Below are positions 45,713-57,465 of a stretch of 64,000 nucleotides of DNA, piece by piece. The notes under the pieces were generated by a model. It had not been told where the DNA came from. It saw nothing but the letters and a program-made list of their open reading frames with translations, and ran no database searches. A program made the position numbers and the translations under genes. The stretch comes from Lathyrus oleraceus. Taxonomy: Eukaryota; Streptophyta; Magnoliopsida; Fabales; Fabaceae. Location of the stretch: positions 34,490,699-34,554,698 of the forward strand of contig NC_066581.1 of assembly GCF_024323335.1 (NCBI RefSeq), in the 5' to 3' direction. How positions within the stretch are numbered: position 1 is the first letter of the stretch; each line of letters opens with the position of its first letter.

Positions 45713-46544
45713 GTAGTCTCCAGTGGGTTTAGCCTACTTTTTGTGTATATATTTGTATATATGTGATGTTTGTATATATGTATGTGTGATATAATTTGCT
45801 TGTTGTGCTTGGTGATCTCTGAGTGGTGAGATAAGTTCTAACCCGAACTTGAGTGCAATTAAGATAGGAGGATGGTATAGTCATGTTCGACTTGTGTGGA
45901 GTAGTCCTTAACAAGTTGGCTTGAGATCCACCCACTAAGTAGAGACTCCTTTGGATCTAGAAATGTTACATAAGTATTTGTGGTTAGGCATTACTATTTC
46001 TAATTGGGTCCGAGAAGCTGAGGATCTTAAAATCTTTAACCCATCTTGGACTATTTAGGACGTAATGCGGAAACTGTTCAAGTGTAGACTTGATAACAGT
46101 TGTTACGGGATACTACACTCAAACGAGTTTCTCTTGAGAATATTATGGGTCAATTAGTCAGTCATCCTAACCTATAATATCTGATAGATGGAATTAAGAC
46201 TCTGGGAACTTTTTAGAACATGATCTACAGGTTTTTATCCTTAGTTCACTCCTTTGGGATGGTTCTTACCCAGACTCCATGCCCGTGACTTACAACAAAC
46301 CCTTGATTCTTGGTTGATCCAATCAAGTCTTGTCAATAGCAATGGAACTCGGGTGTTGATAAGGTGAAAACTATAATCCACCAAAATGGATGATTGATCT
46401 TGACAATGACTTGATTAATCCCTTGACCTTTGTTTGCCTTGTGTGTGATCCCTTATTTGTGATTGTTGCATTCATGCGCATCATAACATTCATCACACGA
46501 AAATTTCAAGGAACTAAGGTATCATTTGCAAATATTTTCAAACC
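45713..46544 (+). other. 5' leader of C with a stem-loop
   Basis: The leader is colinear with that of B2. The arms 46321-46343 and 46393-46416 pair over about 20 of 24 positions with one bulge. They enclose a loop almost the same as in B2 (GGAACTCGGGTGTTGATAAG to CACCAAAATGGATG). Confidence 0.75.
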
Positions 46545-48017
46545 ATGGATTATGGACAAAGGAACACTGAGAAGTACAGTTTCAGATGTCCCGACTTGAA
46601 AGAGTTAAGGAAGCTAGCATCTTTTGTATTAGATCCCTTGGACTTCAAACAACGTCATGGGAAGCTTCTGTCCATCTTGTCTGCTGATGTGGTTGAAGGA
46701 CTTTTGAGTGTACTGGTGCAGTTCTATGATCCTCTCTACCATTGTTTCACTTTCCCAGATTTTCAGCTTGTGCCTACCTTGGAGGAGTATTCTCATCTTT
46801 TGGGGATACCTATTTCTAGTAGAGTGCCTTTTAGTGGATTGGAGGAGATTCCCCGATCTAGTCTGAGATAGAGGCTCATTGGGTGAAGAAAGGAGGGTTA
46901 TTTGGGTTGCCATCTATTTTCCTCATCAAGGAAGCTACTACTTTTTCTCAAGCTGGTAATGTGGATGCTTTTGAAGCTATCTTTGTGTCGCTCATCTATG
47001 GATTAACTTTGTTCCCTAACATTGACGGTTTTGTTGATGTTAACGCCATTAGACTTTTCTTGATTGGGAATCCTGTGACTACTTTGTTGGGTGATATGTA
47101 TTTCTCTTTGCATCTAAGGAATTCTAAAGGTGGTGGAACGATTGTCTATTGCATTCCTCTTCTGTACAAGTGGTTTATTTCACACTTGCCTCAGACACCT
47201 GCTTTTGTGGAGAACAAACAATGTCTAAGGTGGTCTCAGAGACTTATGTCTCTCACTAATGATGATATAGTTTGATATGACCCATCTTTAAGCAGTTTGG
47301 GGATTATTGATAGTTGTGATGAATTCTCTAATATGCTTGTCATTGGTACACAAGGAGGAGTTAACTACAACTCTGCTTTGGCTCGTTGCCAACTTGGGTT
47401 CCCCTTGAGAGACAAACCTAATAACATGTTGTTAGAAGGTCTTTTCTATCAAGAGGGTAAAGATTCCCAACATTTAAAGCAGAAGATTGTGCATGCTTGG
47501 CATAATGTACATAGGAAAGGAAGATCTGAGCTTGGTCTGCGCAATTGTGTAGCTTTAGAAGCTTACACTCTTTGAGTGAAAAAGAGAGCTATGGAGTTGA
47601 AGATGCCTTATCCTTGCGAAAAACCTATGTCTATGGTTGTGGTTGAGTCATTAAGTCTCCCTAACCAAGATGTAGAGGAGTTGGAAGACGCGCTCGCCAA
47701 GATGAAGCAAGAGAAGGATATGTGGGAAGAGCGTTTACATGCTTTGAGAAAGAAGCATGAAGAGTTGCAGTTGGAGTCTAAGGACAAAGATGCACTTATT
47801 GAGCTACTTGAAGACCAAGTGACGAAGAGACAGAGAGAGCCAGAGGTTTCATCTTCTAGCATGCCTCAGCCTTCCATTGCTTGGAAGAAGATTGTTGATC
47901 AGCTTGTCCTCGAGAAGACTCAGATGAAGGCCTCTTTTTGAGACCGAGATCCGTCGCATTCGAAGGAAGTACGCGCCTTCAGCCAGATCTTCTAACATTG
48001 TTGTTAGGGATCCTTAG
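46545..48017 (+). pseudogene. ORF1 of C
   Basis: It starts MDYGQRNTEKYSFRCPDLKE and follows B2 ORF1 to the stop RDP-TAG (48015-48017). A deletion near 46855-46885 removes the segment corresponding to SQEIADMLHIDESLVKAHM and shifts the frame. TGA replaces tryptophan codons at about 47272 (DDIV-stop-YD) and 47573 (TL-stop-VKKR). One extra T near 47935 shifts the coiled-coil tail. The domain features match ORF1 of A and B2, so this is a decayed copy. Confidence 0.87.
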
Positions 48018-48320
48018 GATGACTAGTCTCCTTTTCTCTTGTATCTTTTTATTTTGGTTTCTGAAATTGTACTCAGTGTAATCCTTCAAATTATATAAAT
48101 GAAAAGAGATTTTTTTGGTCATATAAAAAGTATTGCATTTGTTGATATTATATATTTACAAATGATATAGTAAGTTCCTTGAAAATAAAAATAATCAAGC
48201 ATTGCATTTCATGCATCATTTGTATAAGCAGGTTTTCGCCAGATGTCTGATTGGTGTTTCTTTTGTGCTTTAGCTAAGCTGACTCACCAGTACAATACCC
48301 GAGCCAATCATCTGAAAATC
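48018..48320 (+). other. ORF1-gag spacer of C
   Basis: Corresponds to 15250-15548 in B2 and has the same TTTGTATAAGCAG acceptor-like site and a following KLTHQYNTRAN-coding stretch. Confidence 0.45.
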
Positions 48321-49501
48321 ATGGAACATTTGGAGCAAGAGAACAGAGAGCTGAAGGACGAGATCGCCCGCCTGACTGCCATGATGGAGTCAGTTCTTGC
48401 TGCTTAGAACCAAGCTTCTCCAACACATGCAACTCCTCCCGCGAGGATTATTACTTCAGAGGTGACTACCTCTACCATGCTTGCTGCTACCGCCCATTTC
48501 GCGCCAAATATGCCTGCCGGATTCCCGTGGAGAATGCCTCCCAACTTTGTGCCAGAAGGCTTTGTGCCTACATTTGCTTCCATGCCAGCATCTAGCTCTA
48601 GTGAAGTAAAGATTTGTTTGGAAAGAGTGCTGATGAGTTGTGCTTAGTGCCCAACGTCAAGATCTAGTGAAGTTCAAAGTGCCTGACTTTGAAAAGTATA
48701 AGGGGAACTCTTGTCTGCTCGGTAATCTTGTGATGTATGCCCGCAAGATGTCTACTCAGATCGATAATGATGAATTGCTTATTCACTACTTCCAATATAG
48801 TCTGACTGGTGCTGCACTCCGTTGGTACATGGGGTTGGATAGTGCAAGCATTCACACTTTCAATGACTTGGGAGAGGCTTTTGTGAAGCAATGCAAGTAT
48901 AATATGGACATGGCGCCGGATAGATACCAGTTGAGGTCTATGTCTCAAAAGGACAAAGAGACATTTAAAGAATATGCGCAAAGATGGAGGGATTTAGCTG
49001 CCCAGATCACTCCTCCTTTGGAGGAGAAAGAAATGACAAAGATCTTCTTGAAAACTCCGAGTTCATTTTATTATGAATGCATGATCGCTAGTGCCCCCAG
49101 TGACTTTACCGAAATAGTAAACATGGGGATGAGGCTGAGGAAGGAGTCCGTGAGGGACGGTTGTCAAGAGATGAGGCGTCAACAAGCAAGAGATATGGTA
49201 GCAAATTTGGTAAGAAGAAGGATAGTGAGACCAACGCAGTAATCAGTGGGAGGTAGAGGAGGCCTTAGATCAGAAAGAATCCATCACCCCGTCAACATCA
49301 TCGTCATCAAGTGTCATCAGTAATTCCTGTATTTTCTAATCAACAAGCAACACCAATTCAACAACAACAACATCAACGTCAATGACAACAACCGCAACAA
49401 AGAACGAACACCTACAACAACAATAAACCAACAACAACAATCATCATCAGCAGAACTTTGAGAGGAAGAAGGTCTCTTTTAACCCGATTCATATGTCATA
49501 T
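48321..49501 (+). pseudogene. Gag of C (broken, cut by D)
   Basis: It starts MEHLEQENRELKDEIARLTA. A TAG replaces Q soon after (VLAA-stop-NQ). A deletion near 48600-48660 removes the linker segment and shifts the frame. The gag core follows (VKFKVPDFEKYKGNSC, FQYSLTGAALRWYMGLDS, FKEYAQRWRDLAAQITPP). Further breaks follow 49130. The last readable residues, SFNPIHMSY, match B2 DPIPVSYAEL; D begins exactly after this Tyr codon. Confidence 0.85.
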
Positions 49502-52311
49502 TGTAGCGGGGTATTCGTTACCTTTAGATTTATTGACTAAATCAAAAATAAATCATATAATTTGAGTCGCCATCGCACTCTATTTATCCAAAGGAAAGGT
49601 TAGAAAGCGAACAAAAACCGAGAAGTTTTATCAAATCAAAAACTAATAAAAATGTCAGAGATCGGGGTAAGGGGGTTGGTTATGCAATGGGAAGGTTTTA
49701 AGCACCCAAAACATCCCAGGTACTCCTAGGGAGCCCTTTTCACAACTTGTTATAAGGTAGGTTGGTATTTTTGTGAAAATTATTTGTGCAAACATGATTG
49801 GGGAGATGAGAGAAGAATATACAAGTTATTTACAATTTTGTGTTTGAATGGATAAACCCATTGCCTACGTACCATCTTAAAAAAGATTAGGATCAAAACC
49901 TCGTAGTTCGGGGTAAAAATCTCAAAAGAAGTTGGTGAATTGATTGGTCCAAAAGCCTCGAGGTCTTTTGTTATCCAAGGGAGAAAACTCAACCTAAAAC
50001 CACAAATCCACCATATGAGGATAGCTTCAACATGCTAGTGAGGGGTTAACCCTTTAATAAGCATGGAAGACTCATTGTCCATCACTAAGGATATAGGTGA
50101 GTATTATATCAACCTCAAGGATAACTCAAACCTAATAGCTAATGATTATGGAAAGTTTTGATAAGAAAGTGGCCATTGAAACCACAAAACATTTGAATGA
50201 GTTATATTTACCAATGGAAAGTATTTACAAAATATGGTCTAAATTGACTTAACGATTCAATTCAGAATAAGTGTTATGAAAAGAAAGTTTGAAAATTAAA
50301 AGCATAATGCTTAGGTTTCTAATGTTTGAAAACAAATGTTAATGTTTGCACAAAAGTTTTGGCTTGGGTTAGAGTGGAGGGAAGAAGAAGAAAGGCTAAG
50401 TCCTAATCATACAAGAGATGAAGGATAAGAAATAAGACCACAAATGGAGTTCCCTTCTTGAGATCATATTGATGATCCAAGTAGCTCCCATCCCTTGTAA
50501 TAAGCAAGCAAATAAGCAAATACTCAAGCAATCAATCAATCAAGCAAGCTTTTAGGCATCTTCCAATGGCTCTTATCTCTCTCACTTTAGAAGCTCATGA
50601 CAATGGTTCTTCACTTTGGCTCAAGTTGGAATCCCTAGCACAAGAACACACACATCAAAATGTTTTATAATGCAAACTAAGAATGAACAAGAGGGAGTTT
50701 AGAGAATAGGTCCTTTCAATTCCTCTTCAACATTAAGCATTCTAAAGGCAGGAGGCCTAGCTGCTCTTTGACTTTTATAGCACTCTAAAGGCATAAGGCC
50801 TAGTTGCTCTTTGACTCCATTTCTGCATAGGGGATGTCCTAAAGTCTAAGTCCTTTTGTCCATTTGCAATTGGTTCACAATAATCAAAACAAAACACAAG
50901 CACAATAGTATATACACAATTATGTGCTCAAGTGAGCAAAAGGCAAATTGCATTAACATAAACATGTGCTCAAATGAGCAAAGGGCAAAAGCAAATGAAT
51001 AATATGTACAAGAATATTAAATTGCATAAATGTAAAGTGCAAGAATTAAATGTTAATGGTCAATAGTTAGAGTTAGTGTACCATAAGGCACTTTAGCGCT
51101 ATGTTAAGCAATCGTAAGTGGACTAATGTAGTAGTCACACCTATCTGAGGCCGGTCAATAAAATATAGGCAACAACACAAGTTAGAGATCTTGATTAATG
51201 AATCAAGATCCTACAACTTTTCATGCCAAAAGAAGATGAGAAATGATCTTGTATTGATTTAGGTTCTTTGCTTGATTAGGAAGCAACCTATCCTTAATGC
51301 AAAGCCATTCACTTGATCAATGATCAAGATGAATTAGATTTGAATCAAGGAAGGTTAAACCTCCCATTCATCAAGGCCAACCACCAATCTTTAACTCATT
51401 GATCAAAAAAAGAAAAAAAAAGATGAAGAAGGAGATGAATAAGAATGAACATTAATGGAAATTCAAATGAAGTAATCAACATACATTGACCAAAGATAGA
51501 TGGAATCAAGGTCAAACATTAGAAAGCACAAGCATAATGAAACTTGGAAGTCAAGAAACAAATAAAATATTTTTTGTATTTTTCAAAATTAAAATAATAC
51601 TTGAATTAAAATAAACAAATAAAGGTCAAACTTCAAATCCATTTCAAATCAACTTTGAAAAGTCCAAATGGATTATCCTAAGTTCAACAATGTCAAACAA
51701 AGTTTGACAAAAAATTTCAGCATTTTTAGAAACCAGGAACTATTTTTAATCAATTAAAAATGTACAAAAAATAACCTAATTGAATTAAAATCTCAAATAA
51801 ATCTCAAATCAATTAATAAATTGATGAGAATATTTTTCATAGATCCATCATCATTCAAAGAGGTTGAGAAAATATTTTTGTATTTTTTGAATATCAAAAA
51901 CTATTTAAAATGAATTAAAAACAACCAGAAAAGAGAAAATTCATAAAAAATATCAAATGATAAAATAAAAAATATTAAAAATCATTTTTAGAAACTAAAA
52001 ATTAAAAGAGAAATAATGCAACTGGTCTCACATTTTTTGGAATTAAAATGAATGAGATATGTTTTTTTGAAATGAAATGGAATTAAAGAAATAAAATGGA
52101 AATTAAAATCAGAAATAAAAAATAAGGAAAAACGTGAGGCGTTGGATCAGGCTCATTAATTGAGCTGGCGCATCAAACGATCCTTAAGCGCGCGTCCACC
52201 AAACACTTAAGTCAATGAGAAGCATGCAGCCATTAAATAAGTCATAACAAAGGAAGGTCCAGATTAGATCTGGAAATTGAATCCAACGGCCATGGTTTGA
52301 TCTGGAAACCA

Positions 52312-52333
52312 GACGGTGGTGTATACCACCGTC
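52312..52333 (-). other. Hairpin in the D LTR
   Basis: GACGGTGGT, loop GTAT and ACCACCGTC form a perfect 9-bp stem, extendable by one pair. It is about 550 bases downstream of the TATA box. It resembles the CCACCGTCTTC hairpin of the B LTR. Confidence 0.7.
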
Positions 52334-52878
52334 TTCTCCGGCGAGGCCAGAGACTCCGGCGAGAGTTGCAGAGAATAAACCTTCACCAAATGAGCCGATC
52401 TATACAACAATGGAAAGCTGGGGTGATGTACATCACCCCTGTGCCATCTATTTTTACTCTAGATCTCCATGGTAAGAGAAATCAGAGGTTGAAAAATATG
52501 GTGTTCAACTGAAACTTAATGGATTTGCAAAATTCAAAGCATAGTTAAGTTGCCTCTGATGAGAGGACTTCAACCAACCCAATAAATACAAGAAACAAGC
52601 TATAAACAAAGAGTTTCGAAGAAAGAAAGTTTGGATATCCACCTCTGAAATATGGATCTTGAGAGCACGATTCTCCTTTGCTAATGCTTGTAGTATGATC
52701 TGGTGATGAAGATGAAGCAAGGTCAAGGAATTATGAGTCTGAAAATCAACTAATGTAGTTGAAATTCAGATCTGAATTTTTGAAAAGCAAGTGAAAATTC
52801 CTTTAAGTATGGCTATGGAGGGAGTTGTGCAACATAACAGGCGCCTTCAGGTTATCAAATTATGAAGCCTTGCACTCT

Positions 52879-52886
52879 TATTTATA
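52879..52886 (-). promoter_or_regulatory. TATA box of the D LTR
   Basis: On the minus strand TATAAATA in TTGCTATAAATAAGAG, 1.5 kb from the LTR start, the same distance as in C. Confidence 0.55.
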
Positions 52887-54404
52887 GCAATTGGCAAAGG
52901 TATACATGAGCAATGCATGTGCATGAATGGAGAGGGCCTCCATGCATGGGCCTGTACAGGCGCATGGAGGGCCCAATTTCAATTGGAATAGCAAGCTGAT
53001 ATCACATTTAGATGGAATGGACGTGCAGAAATGATACCATTAGCTTGTGCAATGAGTTTTCAACTAGTTTCCAAAAATGTACCAAAACTTTCTCCTCCTC
53101 GAAAATGATATTTCCGAAAATAAAACATAGCCTTATGGGTAATGGTTAGAACTATCTTGACATGAGGATCAATTGTTATGTTGAACAAAACTTCATTTGG
53201 AATTGGGAAATTGATGAAAATTGATCATAAAGTGCAAGGTGCAAAACATGTATATGTGAAAATTTCCAAAATGGGCAAACTTCAAGCCCTTCTGTTTCAA
53301 TGATGCAAGCTTCAAATGAAAAATCCTTCAACATAAATGTTGTAGATCTTTTCAAGGAAATAAATTTGGACTCAAATTTTTCATCATTTGTATTTTTTAT
53401 GAGAAAGTTATGAGCACTTGAAGTTGGACTTTTTCACCTTTCAATGCCTTTGGTCCAAAGTGACCTATAATGTTTTGCATTATCACATGTATTTCTTTTA
53501 GGATTATGAAAATTTGTTCAACATAACAAATGAAGTATACATATTAAAATTTCCAATGAATTTGATCCCACCTCAAAATCATGAAAAATGAATGAGTTAT
53601 GTTCTTGGGAAATTGACCTAAAATTAGGGTTTCAATCAAAATGACCTATAATGTTTTGAAATGGATGATGGCTTTCCAAGCTTCAAATCAATTTTTGATG
53701 AACATGAAAGTTGTTCATATGGTTATTAAGAACATGTTTTGCTCTTGGGGTCATCTCCATTTGACAAACACATTAAAAGTTAGGTCTCAGTGTATTTCAA
53801 AATAATTAGATGAATTGACTGACCAACTTCTCAAGTCCATGCCTCAAATCTGGATGAATTGATGATTGAGGACACTCAAATAAGCTCAAATATGCATGAA
53901 ATGATGAATGAAATAACTTACATTGATTGTATTTGATCATGGGTTGAGGTTGCTTCATGGGCAAGACATAGTTGATGCACAAATGAATTAGGGTTTCCTT
54001 GGGAATCAATCCTCAAACCCTTTGGTTTGATTTGATCAAAATGATGAATTGAGATACTTGGGAGGCATATATGATGGATGAGGGACTTGTGAACCATTGT
54101 CATGCTTGCTTTCATCTTCACCTGGCCATATCAATGAGCATAGGGTCTCCTAGAAGCCTCAGATCTTATGATTGCTCAAGCTACAAAACAAAAGATGTTA
54201 GTGACATACTTTTGTGCTTTTGGTTAGTAAACAAAGTAAGAAAAGTAATAATATACAATTCAAGCATGCTTGGTGATCTCAAACCAACTCACAGATGTTC
54301 CCACCTAAAGGTTTGGAGCCAATATGCTATGATCCTTGAGGCAAGATGCAAATGCAATGTTATGATGCCATGAGGGATCTTAGGGTCAAAATTGGGGTCT
54401 TACA

Positions 54405-54418
54405 GATGCCCCTATTTA
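54405..54418 (-). other. Candidate polypurine tract of D
   Basis: On the minus strand TAAATAGGGGCATC immediately precedes the LTR start. The position fits a PPT although the purine run is short. Confidence 0.5.
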
Positions 54419-54919
54419 AGGTCATTCTAGCCGGAGATATGAAGGTTAAAATCTTCGTCTCGACGAGGTAGAATGGGCTTAAATAGTAACAAAGAGACGA
54501 ATTTTGGTCCCTAAGAGACCTCATGATGCAAATGTATGTATGCAAAAGGTAACACTCTATGGGGATATGTGTCCATAAAGGAAAAAAAGAAACCAGGAGA
54601 AACTGAAAATCCACAGGAATGACACACTCATAAATGGGACAGAGACTCTGAGGACTTTATTGGGACTAAAAGGGAATAAAATGCGTGAGCCGGCCACGAC
54701 TTAAAACTTGCCGAGACACAAAGGAACTCCATGAAAATAAATCAATGGAAAGACACGAGCTGACGCAAAGATGCAGGTATTGGGGAATATGCCAATACAA
54801 CAAAACTATCCATAAAGGACACTTCGGATAAAAATCCGGACTCAGGCTGGGAAAATCCACTAAGGGACTCCGATGGGGAATGTCTAAAGAGGACTCAGCT
54901 GAGGAAACAACAAAATGAG

Positions 54920-55900
54920 GTATTACTGGTTACTGGGTAATAAGCTCAAGGAGACATGTGATCAAAACACCAGTATAAGGCGCGAGAGAACAACATGCTC
55001 GGGGAGAATGAATATCTAAAACCGGTATAAGGGTGAGAGATATCAATTTTCCAAAACATCTGAGGAAGACCCGAAAAGGTATATTTCAACTCAGGAAAAT
55101 CTGACTCCACAGGGGACAAAAGTCATAATAGGGAGCAGAAAGGAAGGAACACCAGGGATACTGGTTACTGGGCATATAATAGGTGACCAACCAAGGCGTG
55201 AATTGGGGAATATTTCCAAAACACTCATCACCCGAAAGGAGGGCTGAAAAAGCAAGCTCAATTACAGGATGGGCATCCGATTCCAAAAGGAAATACGAAT
55301 CTTACTCGACTGGGGAAGAAAAAGACTTCAACTGAAGAGCGCATGAGATATATTATCTATTACCGTCAGAACATAGATAACATACTCGCATGGAAGATTA
55401 TCCACGACCGAATACTGGGTTAATAAAGGATAAATCGACCGAAAAGAAAGGACATCAGGATACCGGCTACTGGGTATAAAATGATGACCAATCAAGGGGA
55501 GAAACAATCATTACCAACAAAAGGGTAACTGAGAAATAACTCACTGGGGATACATTGACAAAATCAATGATCCGAGAGATATATCACCGGTTACTGGGAG
55601 ATATACTCAAAATGAGGGAAAATCAATACCGAATATTGGATAAAGATAACCATCAAAGAGGGGATTACATCTACCTGCTACTGGGTAGAAAACCACAAAA
55701 GAGAGTAACCGTCATCGGTTAGGATGAACAAAATCAAGGGTCAACTCTGCAAGGGGATAAAAATGGGGTTTATAAGTATCGGTTATTGGGTAGAAAACCA
55801 CAGAAATAGGACTTACAACTACCAGTTACTGGGTAGAAGGCCACAAAACTTCCGCCGGGGAAAAGATGGACAATTACTGGTTACTGAGCAATTGATCTTC
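54920..55900 (-). repeat. Dispersed TACCCAGTAACCGGTA-like repeats
   Basis: At least nine variants of ACCGGTTACTGGGTA (plus-strand reading) occur near 54925, 55160, 55411, 55461, 55585, 55670, 55778, 55816 and 55876, at irregular spacing of about 40-250 bp. Flanks also share GTAGAAAACCACA. Confidence 0.8.
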
Positions 55901-57290
55901 TGAACTACGGGGAAGTGCAAATGGAAATAATAAGAGGAGTCAAACTAGGGACGAACTAGAGAGACACAACGAAACAAGACTCAATCCAATGAGGATATAA
56001 CTCAGGGGAGTAATTCCATCCTAATATATATTTTGGGAGGAAACAAAAATAACAATCATCCACGAGAATATAACTCGGTGGGGAATACAGAAGAAAGGGT
56101 AGACGCTTTCTGCCTATGGGGCCGACTCTACATGGAGAGATCAAACACCAACATCTGCTTGGGGAAATATGCCTCACCAAATAGCAGGAGATAACAAACA
56201 AAGATATATGGCAAAGAATGCAACATGAATATCTGAATGTTATAGCTATGCATGTATATGCGTGGTTTATGTATGATGCATGCTAACAAACAAACATATC
56301 TAACACAACCAAGTCCAGGAATCAATGGACAAACAACCGGTACTACATCTCGAAAGAGAAAACCAGGCCCACCGGGGAGACTCCCAATCTGACGGGGGCA
56401 ACAGAAACCAGGACACACTGATATCTGCCGAGACTAAAATCCGATGCTGAGGATGATCAAGGCCTATCCTGCTGGAGATTGATGTAGGCGAGTCCACTGG
56501 GGATAAGCTACAAATCAAATTATTGAGAATTCCACTCATGTTGGGGATTTCCTGCTCACTCTATGGGAGAAGTTCAATGAGGGAAGACCAACTTTCTCAA
56601 AAATATAACATATCAATTTATCAATTTATAAGGGATTTTAGGTCTATCCAACCAAGGGATGACAACCATATAATTGATAACACAAATGCTAAATCCAGCC
56701 TTACTGAGGAGTTAGAAGATTAAGGCCAAGCTCCAAACTCTCTAGGGGCTTGGTGATGCATAATTTTCTTCTGTGCTCACGAAGGAGACAACCTGAAAGA
56801 TAATAAAGAGGATACAAGTATGCTGGGAATATGACCAAATGCCTTACCCTTTTGGCGATCATACTATCCTTGGGAGAGCACTGAAGACGTACCAATTATC
56901 CTTTTTGTCATTGTGAATGTTCACTTTGTTTAAAAACAAATTATAAAAGTTTTGTTTATTTAAAACAACAATATTTTATCAATTAAAAACATGCAAATAT
57001 TTGTTGAATAGAAACAAATAAGAGTGCAAAGAATTGGATAAAGGCTCAAATTTATTTGATGGAATAGTAGTCTGCAAATGGCAAGACTCCATGGATCTTT
57101 ACAAATTTGAAATTGGTGATATATATTGGAAAAGGGCTACATTGAACATAATGACCATTTCTCCACCAACTCTGAATCCAATGTATTTGAAGCTTCAACT
57201 GATGATGACTGAGTGAAATTCTTTGACAGATGACGGTTGTAGAACAAAGTCTTGTCAGGATACAGTTACTTGCCAAATCCCTAATTTTTG

Positions 57291-57441
57291 CCTAGATTGT
57301 CCCAGGGTGAGGTACTCAATCTAGTGGGATATATATTCATTTTTTATGTCTCTAACTTTTGCCTGGATCGCCCTTTCGGGTTTTCAATCCACCGAGACGC
57401 TCATTTTTGCCTAAGTCGCCCTTTCGAGTTTTTGACTTAGC
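57291..57441 (-). other. Three successive hairpins after the integrase stop
   Basis: Pairs are CTAAGTC (57411-57417) with 57434-57440, TGGAT (57364-57368... one unit upstream) with ATCCA ending 57391, and CTAGATTG (57292-57299) with 57317-57324. On the element strand each is followed by GGCAAAA. The first two share the loop core CGAAAGGGCGA. The stems differ in sequence but all pair. Confidence 0.75.
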
Positions 57442-57465
57442 GAGTAATTCTGTTTTTTTTCCCTT

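Larger units (their letters stand above)
41098..49501 (+). mobile_element. Element C: Ogre-type retrotransposon, 5' part
   Basis: It has a 5' LTR, PBS, leader, ORF1 and part of gag in B-type order. D cuts it inside gag. It lies in F, after the target bases ATTAC (41093-41097). Pol and the 3' LTR should lie beyond the right edge, outside D. Confidence 0.87.
49502..54404 (-). repeat. 3' LTR of D (4.9 kb)
   Basis: On the element strand it begins TGTAAGACCCCAATTTTGACC (54404) and ends ACCCCGCTACA (49502). Both termini are present. It belongs to the family of the C LTR and shares the CTACA end with B. The region is A/T-rich with no credible ORF. Confidence 0.9.
54419..57465 (-). other. 3' non-coding region of D
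   Basis: About 3 kb between the integrase stop and the PPT with no conserved ORF. It holds two notable structures, annotated separately: a dispersed TACCCAGTAACCGGTA-like repeat and a group of three hairpins. Such long 3' regions are usual for Ogre elements. Confidence 0.75.

Noticed and set aside
49780..56723. Small ORFs in the D LTR and 3' region
   Set aside because: A/T-rich random frames without motif, conservation or consistent strand; similar ORFs are absent from the C LTR.
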